Positions 55,991 through 63,703 of a stretch of DNA of 64,000 nt are shown here, in pieces (position 1 is the stretch's first letter; each line of letters opens with the position of its first letter). Both the position numbers and the translations under genes were made by a program. The stretch lies in contig NZ_JIAI01000014.1 of NCBI RefSeq assembly GCF_000620785.1, forward strand, positions 124,001-188,000. Reading direction: 5' to 3'. This DNA is from Actinospineispora acaciae DSM 45401. GTDB lineage: Bacteria > Actinomycetota > Actinomycetes > Mycobacteriales > Pseudonocardiaceae. The notes beneath the pieces are model-generated. The model did not search any database. It saw only the letters and a list, made by a program, of their open reading frames with translations, and had not been told where the DNA came from.

Positions 55991-56500
55991 TCAGTCTGCT
56001 CCCTTGAGGTCCTTGCCGTACGTCTGGCGGCCGCCCGGCCACGGATCAGGTGACAGGCCGGGGATGAGCCGGTACCCGAACACCTCGTACAGCGCCTTCG
56101 CGGCGGGCTGCGCGTCGCCGAGGTGCAGCACCACCCGCTCGTAGTCGTCGTCCCAGGCGCGCTCCTCCAGCTCCCTGAGCAGCGCCCGGCCCAGGCCGGA
56201 CCCCCGGGAGCCGGGACGCACGTACATACGGACGATCTCCGCGGTCGACCCGGTGGGGTCGTGGGGGAACATCCGGTACCCGCCGGACGCGGACGGTTGC
56301 CCGTTCAGGTAGGCCACCACGAAGGTCCCCCGGTTCTGGGCCTCCAGCTCGTCGCCGGGCGGGGCCTCCAGGTCGGGGTGACCGGGCAGCTCCGCCCGGG
56401 CCGCATCGGCCGCGGCCGCGAGCAGCCCGGCGTGTGCGTCGCCGTAGTCGACCGCCCGGAACTCGATTTCCGTGCGGTCCGACCTTCCTGTCACTGTCAT
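55991..56500 (-). CDS. GNAT-family N-acetyltransferase
   Basis: A 169-residue acetyltransferase. RMYVRPGSRGSGLGRALLRELEERA is motif A with the R/QxxGxG/A-type acetyl-CoA site; LHLGDAQPAAKALYEVFGYRL is motif B. No SD is visible before the ATG; a GATAT box just upstream suggests a leaderless message. Target unknown. It lies 30 bp upstream of the VOC gene on the same strand and may be co-transcribed. Confidence 0.85.
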   Translation of the reverse strand: MTVTGRSDRTEIEFRAVDYGDAHAGLLAAAADAARAELPGHPDLEAPPGDELEAQNRGTFVVAYLNGQPSASGGYRMFPHDPTGSTAEIVRMYVRPGSRGSGLGRALLRELEERAWDDDYERVVLHLGDAQPAAKALYEVFGYRLIPGLSPDPWPGGRQTYGKDLKGAD

Positions 56501-56631
56501 GGCATATCAGAGATCGAACTACCTCGCCGCGCGAACCCAGCAAAAAACCGAACGTGATTAAAGACACCCGCTTGTTAACGGCATAGTAACCTACGTCCGA
56601 CCTGGTCAGGCACGGTGGGGTTCCGACCCGA

Positions 56632-58374
56632 TCACATGCTGGTGACGGGGCGCTTGGGGACCGTGATCGGCGGTTCGATCAGCTCCGGCGCGGGCTCGAC
56701 GCCGCCCGCCGGCCGGTACCAGCGGCGGTCGCCGGGGTCGCCGCCGGTGAACGTCCAGCGCACCGCCCGCTCGACCTTCACCGGGAAGATGGTCAGGGCG
56801 CCGTCGGCGTCGATGCGCAGCCGCAGGAAGCACTTGAAGTCCTGGATGGCCTGCGCGGAGTACAGCTCGGTGGTGTTCACCCCGATCGGCCCGACCCGGT
56901 CGGCGAGGACCAGGTACAGCGCCACCACCGCCGGCCCGACCAGCCCGCCGACCACGCCGGCCCCGATCGGTATCGCCGCCGCGCTGCCCAGCGCCGCCCA
57001 GCCGAGCACGTCCGCGCCCAGCTCGACGCCGGCCACGGTGGCCACGACGAGCACCAGGTGCGCCAGCAGGTGCGCCCCGGACACCGCTCGCCGCCGCGCG
57101 GCGTTCTGTTTTCGGCTCAGCCCGGTGAACGCGGCCAGCCCCGCCCACACCGCCGCCACCAGCACGACCGCCAGCACCAGGTCCGAGACGCTGGTCGCCC
57201 ACCAGCGGTCGCCGGCCAGGTACGGGAACGCCCGACCCAGCGCCACCCCGAGCAGCAGGTAGACCGCCGCCGGGACGGCCCAGAACCCCGGGTTGCGGTA
57301 GATCGACCCGAACACGCCCCAGCGCAGCCGCCGCGACGTCGCCTTGCTCGGGTAGCACCGCTCCAGCCGGTAGGTCACCGGCGCGCGCTTGTTCACGTCG
57401 TGCGACTCCGCCGGCGGCAGCCGCACCTCGTTGGGCAGGTGGTGGGTGCCGAACAGGAACGCCCCGCCGCCGCCCGCCGTGATCTTCTGCTGGGCCGCCT
57501 CGTCGGTGCCCCGGTAGCGCGAGTAGTGGTGGTAGTCGCCGGACAGCGAGACCCGCAGCATGTCCCGGTTCGGGATCACCGTGCGCTCGAAGAACTCCAT
57601 CGGCGCGTAGCCCTCCGGGTTCTCCGGCCCGGACTCCACCCAGGACGGCATCGCCCAGCACAGGATGATCGCGTCGTCCGGGCGGAGCTGCTCGGCGATG
57701 CCCCGGAAGTAGTCGAGCTGCGGCTCGTCGATGTCCGTGCCGAGCTGGATGTCGATGCCCCACAGCCACCAGCCACCTGGCAGCTTCACCGCGAAGTAGC
57801 TGCGGGCCTGCACGGTCTTCCAGCCGCCGATCCAGCGGCCCTGGCAGAACTGCTTGAGGAAGCTGGTCAGCCCGTCGTACCAGTCATGGTTGCCGGGCAG
57901 CGCGACGAGCTTCCTGGGCCGGTCGGTCCACGGCAGCATCATTCGGTACGGCCCGACCAGGCGGTCGGTGTAGTTCGCCCGCGACGCCACCGGATAGCAC
58001 TCGTCGCCGCCCATGACCAGCAGCTCGCCGGCCTTCGTGGGGTACTCGTGCCCGCCGTGCCGCAGCTCCAGCTCGTCGGCCGCGAGCTGGCTGGCCACCG
58101 TGGCGGTGGCGTCGAACCCGTCGCCGACGTCGGCCACGTAGTCCAGCCAGAACTCGCCATCCGCCGCGCCCGTGCCCGCCGGCCCGGACAGGTCGAGCGC
58201 GCCCGCTGGCTCGATGCTCTGCAGCTCACGGCGGTCGGTGAAGGCGCCGAACAACGTCGACACCGCTACCTGCGCCCCCGTCCGTACCAACATCCCCGGC
58301 GCCAGCCAGCGCACCCGCGAGCGCGGCGTGAACCCGAGCGCGGCCGGGTCCTCGGTCTCCGGCCTGGTCGGCAT
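56632..58374 (-). CDS. membrane metallophosphoesterase
   Basis: A 580-residue protein from ATG 58374 (GGAAGGA just upstream). The N-terminal half is a calcineurin-like phosphoesterase: LLVMGGDECYPVASRANY, VALPGNHDWYDGLTSFL, ILCWAMPSW and SLSGDYHHYSRYRG supply metal-site residues. The C-terminal half has about five membrane helices (for example FWAVPAAVYLLLGVALGRAF and LVLAVVLVAAVWAGLAAFTG) and a cytoplasmic tail. This layout is found in uncharacterised actinobacterial phosphoesterases. Substrate unknown. Confidence 0.82.
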   Translation of the reverse strand: MPTRPETEDPAALGFTPRSRVRWLAPGMLVRTGAQVAVSTLFGAFTDRRELQSIEPAGALDLSGPAGTGAADGEFWLDYVADVGDGFDATATVASQLAADELELRHGGHEYPTKAGELLVMGGDECYPVASRANYTDRLVGPYRMMLPWTDRPRKLVALPGNHDWYDGLTSFLKQFCQGRWIGGWKTVQARSYFAVKLPGGWWLWGIDIQLGTDIDEPQLDYFRGIAEQLRPDDAIILCWAMPSWVESGPENPEGYAPMEFFERTVIPNRDMLRVSLSGDYHHYSRYRGTDEAAQQKITAGGGGAFLFGTHHLPNEVRLPPAESHDVNKRAPVTYRLERCYPSKATSRRLRWGVFGSIYRNPGFWAVPAAVYLLLGVALGRAFPYLAGDRWWATSVSDLVLAVVLVAAVWAGLAAFTGLSRKQNAARRRAVSGAHLLAHLVLVVATVAGVELGADVLGWAALGSAAAIPIGAGVVGGLVGPAVVALYLVLADRVGPIGVNTTELYSAQAIQDFKCFLRLRIDADGALTIFPVKVERAVRWTFTGGDPGDRRWYRPAGGVEPAPELIEPPITVPKRPVTSM

Positions 58375-58540
58375 GTTTCCTTCCAGCGACGGTCGTGACA
58401 TGCCTAGATCATGGTCCGTACCCACCCGACACGCCCGGCACGGCACGCGGCACGTCGACCGACCGCCGGATGCCCCGCTACCGACACCGGCGAACCCACA
58501 ACCACACTCAGGGGCACCCCCACATAAGCCGTGGCCATCA

Positions 58541-58569
58541 ACTTTAGTATCGTTAATCTACTTTAAGAT
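58541..58569 (+). promoter_or_regulatory. 19-bp-spaced direct repeats upstream of a coupled operon
   Basis: ACTTTAGTAT (58541-58550) and ACTTTAAGAT (58560-58569) repeat with a 19-base period, about two helical turns, in a locally AT-rich patch just upstream of the three-gene operon. They are possible sites for the operon's own winged-helix regulator; -35/-10 elements may overlap them. Confidence 0.5.
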
Positions 58570-58592
58570 TCCTGTTGTTGGAGGACGCGGTC

Positions 58593-59015
58593 ATGCACGA
58601 GGACACCGATCCAGCGGTGATGCTGGGACATGCCGAGCAGATACAGGTCCAGATCCGCCGCGCCGGACGCTGGTATCCGGCATTGATGATCGTCTTCGGC
58701 GTGCTCACCATCGGGATCGTGGCGTGGGTGCCGGTAATCGATGACACAGCGACGGCGATCGCGTTCGCGCTGGTCATCGTGGCCTGGATAGTGGGGTTCT
58801 CCTGGTGGAAGTCCCGACACCACGTCCGCCCCACCAGCAGACGAGACACCCGGAAGTGGGTCGTGGCCTGGGCGATGCTGTACGTCACGGCGGTGTCCTG
58901 GTTCGGACCCACCTATCTGGACCACGCCGTGGGCTGGTGGGCGCTGATGGGGGTAGTGGTGGCCGCGCCGGCGTTTCACGAAGCCATCCGCGTGTGGCTG
59001 CGGGTCCGACGGTGA
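58593..59015 (+). CDS. four-helix membrane protein of unknown function
   Basis: A 140-residue protein from ATG 58593 (GGAGG about 8 bases upstream). Four hydrophobic stretches are WYPALMIVFGVLTIGIVAW, TAIAFALVIVAWIVGFSW, WVVAWAMLYVTAVSWFG and VGWWALMGVVVAAPAFH. No family is recognised. Its stop overlaps the next gene's start by four bases (GTGA), making it the first gene of a tightly coupled three-gene operon. Confidence 0.75.
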   Translation: MHEDTDPAVMLGHAEQIQVQIRRAGRWYPALMIVFGVLTIGIVAWVPVIDDTATAIAFALVIVAWIVGFSWWKSRHHVRPTSRRDTRKWVVAWAMLYVTAVSWFGPTYLDHAVGWWALMGVVVAAPAFHEAIRVWLRVRR

Positions 59016-59362
59016 CCCACCCTCGCCATCATCTCGACGACCGCATCCACACCCCGGTGCGGTTCTCGTTGATGGCCGCTCTCGCCGCCACGGGGGAAGC
59101 GGAGTTCAAGGCGCTGCGTGAGGCCCTCGAGGTAAGCGAGTCCCTACTGTCCCAACACGTCCGCGTCCTCGAAGACGCCGGCTACGTGCACGTCCGCAAG
59201 GGCTTCATCGGTAAGCGCCCCCGCACCTGGCTGTCGCTGACGCCCCAGGGCCAACAGGCATTCGCCGGCCACTGCGACACCCTGCGCGCCATCATCGCTA
59301 CCCCCGTCGCCGGCCTGGCCAGCACACGGACACCCGACAACCGTTCCCAGGAGACATCATGA
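59012..59362 (+). CDS. winged-helix regulator (ArsR/MarR-like HTH)
   Basis: A 116-residue protein that is mainly one winged-helix domain: RFSLMAALAATGEAEFKALREALEVSESLLSQHVRVLEDAGYVHVRKGF, with the wing GKRPRTWLSLTPQGQQAF. GTG start overlapping the membrane gene stop; its stop overlaps the next ATG (ATGA). It is an autoregulator candidate for the direct repeats at 58541-58569. Confidence 0.85.
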   Translation: MTHPRHHLDDRIHTPVRFSLMAALAATGEAEFKALREALEVSESLLSQHVRVLEDAGYVHVRKGFIGKRPRTWLSLTPQGQQAFAGHCDTLRAIIATPVAGLASTRTPDNRSQETS

Positions 59363-59829
59363 ACGCACCCATGCTGCGTGCCCACCGGACCGGGTTCCCC
59401 TCCCATTACGACATCGCCCTCGGCGACGCCCCCGCCACCACGATCTCCGCACGAACGTTGCGGCACGGAGGCGACCTGGTCCTGGACGGGCGCCACTACA
59501 CCCTCATAGCCTCACCATTCGGCCGCAACTATCGGCTGGAGTCCGCTGCCGGACAGCCGGTCGCCACCGCGGAACGAGCAGGGCTCAGGGGCTGGAACGT
59601 CGAGGCCGAGGGACACAGCTACCAGTTCGCGCAGGACTCGATCGGGCGCGCGGACCAAGTTCTCGTCGAAGGCGATAGACGAATCGGCCACGTCCGCGTC
59701 TCAGGTTGGTCCAGCCGCAACCTGGAGGCCGACCTGCCCGGTCTCGACCACCCGGTCGCGGTGTTCGTGCTGATCCTCACCCTGGCAAGGAGGCAACGGC
59801 GACGGCGAGCCGTCACCATCGCCCGCTGA
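59359..59829 (+). CDS. small soluble protein, possibly LURP-one/tubby-like
   Basis: A 156-residue beta-rich protein: GDLVLDGRHYTLIASPFGRNYRLESAAGQPVATAER and YQFAQDSIGRADQVLVEGDRRIGHV resemble the strand pattern of LURP-one/tubby-like domains, which bind phosphoinositides or act as scramblase-like proteins in other settings. The assignment is weak. A C-terminal hydrophobic stretch (HPVAVFVLILTLARRQRRRR) could anchor it to the membrane. Third gene of the coupled operon. Confidence 0.55.
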   Translation: MNAPMLRAHRTGFPSHYDIALGDAPATTISARTLRHGGDLVLDGRHYTLIASPFGRNYRLESAAGQPVATAERAGLRGWNVEAEGHSYQFAQDSIGRADQVLVEGDRRIGHVRVSGWSSRNLEADLPGLDHPVAVFVLILTLARRQRRRRAVTIAR

Positions 59830-59878
59830 CGCCTCCGTCGACCGGGAAAGACGAGCCCCCACCGCTCGCCGGCAAGCG

Positions 59879-61105
59879 TCAGGCCGGCAACGGAATGTAG
59901 GGCTGGCGGGTCGAGGTGCGGTAGTCGGCGCGGCGGAGCAGTTCCTCGGCGTCGTCCACCGGTGGGTAGATCCAGACCTCGTTGACCTGGCGCTTGCGCT
60001 GCTTGGCCTCCTGCTCGGTCAACTCGACGGCCCGGTCCCAGCCCTTGGTGAAGACCGCGCCGGCCGCGCCGAGGTCCAGGCAGGTGACGTACGGGTCGGG
60101 GGCGAACGGCGCCGCCGGCAGGCCGAGCAGGTCGGCGGCGACGTTGTGACCGGCGAACCGGCCCTGCGGCAGGGCGTGCTGGCAGCTCTGCATCACGTGG
60201 TGGCCCTCCTCGGCGACGGCGGCGGCGGTGTCGCCGGCCGCGTACACCTCGGGCACCCCGACCACCCGCAGGTACTCGTCCACCTCGAGGCGGCCGAGGC
60301 GGTCCCGGCCGGCGGGGATCGCGGCGGTGAGCGGGCTGGCCAGCACGCCGGCCGACCACACCACCGTCGCGGCGGGCAGCTCGGTCCCGTCGGAGAGCGT
60401 CACGCCGTCCGGCCGGACCTCGCGCACGCTGACCCCGACCCGCTCCTCGACGCCCAGCTCGGCCAGCGCCTTCAGGATCTGCGGCCGGGGGCCCGCGCCC
60501 AGCTCGGCGCCGACCACGTCCGCGCGCTCCACCAGCACGACCCGCACGCTGCCGGCCGCGCCCACCGGCTCCGCGATCGCCCGCAGCCGCTCGACCAGCT
60601 CGGTCGCCACCTCCAGGCCGGTGAACCCGGCACCGACCACGACGGCGGTGAACCGGCCGGGGCCGTCCGGGCGGTCGGGCAGGCGGTGCAGGTGGGCGTC
60701 CAGCGCGGCGGCGGCGGGCATGGTGTCGACGTCGTGCAGGTGCTCCGCGCCCGGCAGGTCCGGCCGCACCAGCTGGCTGCCGGTGGCCAGCACCAGGCGG
60801 TCGTAGCCCAACTCGATCGGCCGGCCGTCGCGCTCGACGGCGCTCACCTTCCGGGCGGCGGTGTCGATGTTGGTGACGGTCGCGGCGACCCGGCGCACTC
60901 CGATCGGACCGAGCACGCGGTCCAGCGGGACGCGCATGGTGTCCGGGTCGGCCTGGTAGAGCCGCGGCCTGATCACCAGGTCGTCCCCGGGCGCGACCAG
61001 CGTCACGGTCAGCTCGGACGCGCCGGCCGCGCGGGCGGCCCGAACGGCGGCCGCCGCGCTCCACACCCCGGCGAAGCCACCGCCCACAACCAGGATATTC
61101 GACAT
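59879..61105 (-). CDS. NDH-2-like FAD-dependent NADH dehydrogenase/oxidoreductase
   Basis: A 408-residue two-dinucleotide-fold flavoprotein. The FAD-binding start is NILVVGGGFAGVWSAAA; the NAD(P)-binding fold is FTAVVVGAGFTGLEVATELVERL; the second FAD motif is YAAGDTAAAVAEEGHHVMQSCQHA. This is the non-proton-pumping NADH:quinone reductase (Ndh)/flavoprotein type. ATG 61105 has GGAGGAGA about 8 bases upstream. It follows the Rrf2 gene (46 bp away) on the same strand and is probably controlled by it in response to redox or nitric-oxide signals. Confidence 0.88.
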   Translation of the reverse strand: MSNILVVGGGFAGVWSAAAAVRAARAAGASELTVTLVAPGDDLVIRPRLYQADPDTMRVPLDRVLGPIGVRRVAATVTNIDTAARKVSAVERDGRPIELGYDRLVLATGSQLVRPDLPGAEHLHDVDTMPAAAALDAHLHRLPDRPDGPGRFTAVVVGAGFTGLEVATELVERLRAIAEPVGAAGSVRVVLVERADVVGAELGAGPRPQILKALAELGVEERVGVSVREVRPDGVTLSDGTELPAATVVWSAGVLASPLTAAIPAGRDRLGRLEVDEYLRVVGVPEVYAAGDTAAAVAEEGHHVMQSCQHALPQGRFAGHNVAADLLGLPAAPFAPDPYVTCLDLGAAGAVFTKGWDRAVELTEQEAKQRKRQVNEVWIYPPVDDAEELLRRADYRTSTRQPYIPLPA

Positions 61106-61151
61106 CCAGAATCTCCTCCCACTTCCGCTCTCACCCTTGTTGATCAAGTTC

Positions 61152-61634
61152 TCAGTCCCGACCGTGGAAACGCCGTACCCGCCGCCCCGCGCTCGGGGCG
61201 TGGCTGTCGGCGGCGGCCAGCACGTCGGCCACCGTCTGCGCGGCCAGCTCGCGGCGCCAGGCCAGCTCGGCGCGGCGCATCGCGGCGGAGACCGCGCACG
61301 GCTCGGCGAACTCGCTGTCGGGCGCGGCCGCGCCCGAGCCCCGCCGACGGATCTCGGTGCAGCGGAACGCTTCGTCCGGACCCTCGATGGCGGCGACCAC
61401 GTCCATCAACGTGATCTCCGACAGCGGCCTGGCCAGCCGAAACCCGCCGCGCGGACCCGACGTCGACGTCAGCAGGCCGGCCCTGACCAGCGCCTGGAGC
61501 TGCTTGTTCAGGTACGCAGGCGGCAGGTCGTTGCCGGCGGCGAGCCGGGCGGCGGGCAGCGGCTCACCGTCGCCCAGCCACCCCAGCGTGAGCAGGCTGT
61601 GCAACACCCACTCGACGCCCTCGCCCATCCGCAT
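61152..61634 (-). CDS. Rrf2-family transcriptional regulator
   Basis: A 160-residue Rrf2 protein: GVEWVLHSLLTLGW, LPPAYLNKQLQALVRAGLL and TSGPRGGFRLARPLSEITLMDVVAAIEG form the winged HTH. Iron-sulphur Cys spacing is incomplete: only FRCTEIRRRG and EPCAVS Cys are seen, fewer than NsrR/IscR, so cluster binding is doubtful. A palindrome at 61638-61656 lies directly upstream, and the start (ATG 61634) has no SD, suggesting a leaderless message. It precedes the NDH-2-like gene. Confidence 0.88.
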   Translation of the reverse strand: MRMGEGVEWVLHSLLTLGWLGDGEPLPAARLAAGNDLPPAYLNKQLQALVRAGLLTSTSGPRGGFRLARPLSEITLMDVVAAIEGPDEAFRCTEIRRRGSGAAAPDSEFAEPCAVSAAMRRAELAWRRELAAQTVADVLAAADSHAPSAGRRVRRFHGRD

Positions 61635-61637
61635 AAA

Positions 61638-61656
61638 CCGGATGTTACATATCCGG
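61638..61656 (-). promoter_or_regulatory. inverted repeat at the Rrf2 promoter
   Basis: CCGGAT-GTTACAT-ATCCGG is a 6-bp-arm inverted repeat with a 7-base spacer, centred about 13 bp upstream of the Rrf2 start and overlapping the probable -10 region. Rrf2 regulators often autoregulate through such sites. Confidence 0.55.
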
Positions 61657-62137
61657 GATACTGGACGTCAAGAACTCCCCCGACGACTGGGACGCGCGGC
61701 ACCCAGGGCGAGACCGGCGAGACACGACGGCCGTCGAGCCCGTGCCCCAGGCGGCACAGATGCCTCGCTCGCCCTGCCCAACAAAGGCGCCACCAGAATC
61801 CGTTAGCAGCGATCGCATCGCCCGATCGAGCAACCACCGTCGAGCAAACAAGACCCGCAAGCGACCAACCAGAAAACGTACAAAGCTCAATCGAGTCGAC
61901 ATCGCCCCGGAGAGCGGGTTTTCCTACCCTTGTTTCATGTTACGATTCTAAGTTGTGGCGCCAACGTCCACCATTCTCCCCCAACCGGAGGGAGTGATGA
62001 ACAAAGATTTAAGGCACTCTTAGCGCGGTGCTAATCGAGCCGGGCGCTCGGGCTTGTAATCCCGGGTCTGGCGTGATGGACATCCCGCTCGCACCGTGCA
62101 GAGAATCAACCCGGACACAATGCGAGGAGAAAAGATC
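61657..62137. other. gene-poor, relatively AT-rich region upstream of the peptide/YcaO locus
   Basis: About 480 bases without a convincing long gene. Composition drops in GC over roughly 61780-62030 relative to flanks. The strand and start of the peptide-gene promoter are unclear; a possible -35-like TTGTTT lies at 61930-61935. The stretch includes a tiny ORF at 61997-62023 and a GC-rich hairpin-forming tract near 62037-62080. The compositional shift suggests transfer. Confidence 0.6.
61997..62023 (+). CDS. candidate 8-residue leader ORF with a TTA codon
   Basis: ATG at 61997 is preceded by the strong SD GGAGGGAG (61987-61994, with a GTG just before). The frame encodes MNKDLRHS and stops at TAG 62021-62023. 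It uses the rare codon TTA (Leu) at position 5 and AGG (Arg) at position 6. Actinomycetes often keep TTA for bldA-dependent control. It lies 115 bp upstream of the peptide gene and might control it by translation. No homologue is known; this is a sequence-level candidate only. Confidence 0.35.
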   Translation: MNKDLRHS

Positions 62138-62275
62138 ATGGGTTGGCCAAACTACTATCGCGCGAAGATCTCACAGGTCGTTCTGACCGACAGCGAGCAG
62201 GCGCTGTTGGCCGAACTGTCCACACTCGAGCCCGGCGACGAGGCGCGACCTCGGCCCGCCGCGAGTTCGGAATAG
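62138..62275 (+). CDS. 45-residue peptide, candidate RiPP precursor
   Basis: An ATG start with a strong SD, GAGGAGA, 7 bases upstream, and a TAG stop at 62273-62275. The peptide begins MGWPNYYRAKISQVVLT, has an acidic helical middle (DSEQALLAELSTLEPGDEA) and ends RPRPAASSE. Three-quarters of third positions are G/C, consistent with coding. It has no Cys, five Ser and two Thr, and no signal peptide or membrane stretch. It is directly upstream of a YcaO enzyme with an intercistronic hairpin between them. That is the classic layout for a RiPP precursor plus tailoring enzyme: N-terminal leader and Ser-containing C-terminal core. It could instead be a small regulator. Confidence 0.6.
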   Translation: MGWPNYYRAKISQVVLTDSEQALLAELSTLEPGDEARPRPAASSE

Positions 62276-62282
62276 CTCTCCG

Positions 62283-62326
62283 GTCCCCCGGCAACGGACA
62301 CTCTCCCGTTCCGGGGGACTCTTTCT
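62283..62326 (+). terminator. intercistronic hairpin between peptide and YcaO genes
   Basis: A strong stem (GTCCCCCGG and GTTCCGGGGGAC arms, 62283-62319, with one bulge) is followed by T-rich TCTTTCT. It fits a leaky terminator or attenuator that keeps precursor mRNA more abundant than enzyme mRNA, a common arrangement in RiPP loci. Confidence 0.75.
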
Positions 62327-62363
62327 GACGCCCACCTTCGTCCCGTACGACGAGGAGCCCGTT

Positions 62364-63668
62364 GTGATGTCGATGTCAGGCGCTCACGGCACTGCCGAGG
62401 TTTCCGACGTCCGATCGGGTGTTCAGTGCGGGGAGCGAGGTGTCGGCCTGGACCAGGCCTGGGAACATGGCCAAGCCGCGCTGTCCGAGCTCGGCCTGAC
62501 CGCTCAGTTTCACCCGGTACCGGTGGGCGACCCCGGTTCCTGGCGATGTTTCCTGCGCCGGGACGGGTCGGCCGTCACGCACGGCGACGGCTCGGGCAAG
62601 GGACCCGAGGACGTGGCGCGGGTTGGGGCCTTGTTCGAAGCGTTCGAGCACTATTTCAGTTTCGATACCGGCCGGTTGGTCGCGGACCGGTCGTTGCGTG
62701 CCGCCCACCAGGTCGCGGCCGGGCCGCTGGCCGCCGAGCCCGCCATCGGGCTGCTGGCGGAAGGACCGGATACGCCGTTGGCCTGCCTGCCCTATCGGTC
62801 GCTTACCGACGGCACCGAACACCACGCGCCGGCGTTCGTGTCCCTGCCCGAGTACGTCGAACCCGGTGCCGCCTCGACCAGGGCGGCCGCCGGCGACGGC
62901 TACGACTACTCCGTGCTGGGCCGATACGCGAACAACAGCGGATGGGCCGCCGGCATCAGCCCGGTCGAGGCCATGGTGCACGCCATCAACGAGGCGATCG
63001 AACGCGACGCGAGCTCACTGCTGCTCATCGACCAGTTCCTCGCCGCCCAGCCGCCACCGCCTCGGATCGTCGACCCGTCAACGTTGCCCGCCCAACTCGC
63101 CGCGCCGTACCGCGATGCCGAGGCGCGCCTCGGTCGCCGGGTGTGGTTGATCGACATCACCACCGACCTCGAGGTGCCGGCGTTCTGGGCCTACGCGCTC
63201 CCCCCTCGACCCGGGCAACCCGCCGAGGTGCGTGGCTTCGGGGCATCCCTGTCACGCCGCTACGCCGCCGAACGGGCCTTGGCCGAGCTCATCCAGTGCC
63301 ACAGCGTGCTCATCCACGAAAACCACCTGATGCCCGAACGCCACGTGGGCACCGAGCCGTACCCCCCGCTGCACAACTGCTATCTCACCGACCTCACCGG
63401 CCGGCTCGCCGACGCCATGTCGGTGCCGTTCACCGACACGGCGGCGCCGGGCACTCCCCATGACCACCTGAACGGCCTGTTGCAACGCCTGCACCGGCAC
63501 GGCCTGACCGCCTATGTTCGGCAGCGATACACCAACGACCACCTCGCCGTGCTCCACGTCCTCGTCCCCGGGCTGGAGCGTTTCATAGTCGTCACTGATG
63601 GAATCGTCGTCTTCCCCGGCACACGAGGACGCTCCCGCCTGCACGGTGGCAACGGCGGCGGCCGCTGA
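62364..63668 (+). CDS. YcaO-domain cyclodehydratase-type enzyme
   Basis: A 434-residue YcaO protein (GTG 62364, or ATG 62367; GAGGAG just upstream). ATP/Mg-binding motifs appear intact: GDGSGKGPEDVARVGALFEAFEHYF (S77-K79, E92, E95), NNSGWAAG and VEAMVHAINEAIERDASS (residues 190-219), and AAERALAELIQCHS (residues 301-314). The C-terminus is VLHVLVPGLERFIVVTDGIVVFPGTRGR and lacks the PxPxP tail of azole-forming YcaOs. No E1-like/SagC partner or TfuA is visible. YcaOs phosphorylate peptide amide oxygens to make azolines, thioamides, amidines or macroamidines. A flavin monooxygenase gene converges downstream. Confidence 0.88.
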   Translation: MMSMSGAHGTAEVSDVRSGVQCGERGVGLDQAWEHGQAALSELGLTAQFHPVPVGDPGSWRCFLRRDGSAVTHGDGSGKGPEDVARVGALFEAFEHYFSFDTGRLVADRSLRAAHQVAAGPLAAEPAIGLLAEGPDTPLACLPYRSLTDGTEHHAPAFVSLPEYVEPGAASTRAAAGDGYDYSVLGRYANNSGWAAGISPVEAMVHAINEAIERDASSLLLIDQFLAAQPPPPRIVDPSTLPAQLAAPYRDAEARLGRRVWLIDITTDLEVPAFWAYALPPRPGQPAEVRGFGASLSRRYAAERALAELIQCHSVLIHENHLMPERHVGTEPYPPLHNCYLTDLTGRLADAMSVPFTDTAAPGTPHDHLNGLLQRLHRHGLTAYVRQRYTNDHLAVLHVLVPGLERFIVVTDGIVVFPGTRGRSRLHGGNGGGR

Positions 63669-63693
63669 CCGCTCGGCCTCGGCGGTCGAGCGG
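63669..63693. terminator. hairpin between YcaO and the convergent monooxygenase gene
   Basis: CCGCTCG and CGAGCGG form perfect 7-bp arms around an 11-base loop in the 35-bp gap between two convergent stop codons; a plausible bidirectional terminator without a T-tract. Confidence 0.45.
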
Positions 63694-63703
63694 GGCGACG
63701 AGA

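Noticed and set aside
61742-61951. 69-residue basic open frame in the AT-rich intergenic region
   Set aside because: No SD, Arg/Lys/Pro-rich, no recognisable motif; likely chance.
62143-62328. 61-residue frame overlapping the 45-residue peptide gene
   Set aside because: TTG start without an SD at the right distance; runs through the intercistronic hairpin; the ATG 62138 frame has the SD and better codon bias.
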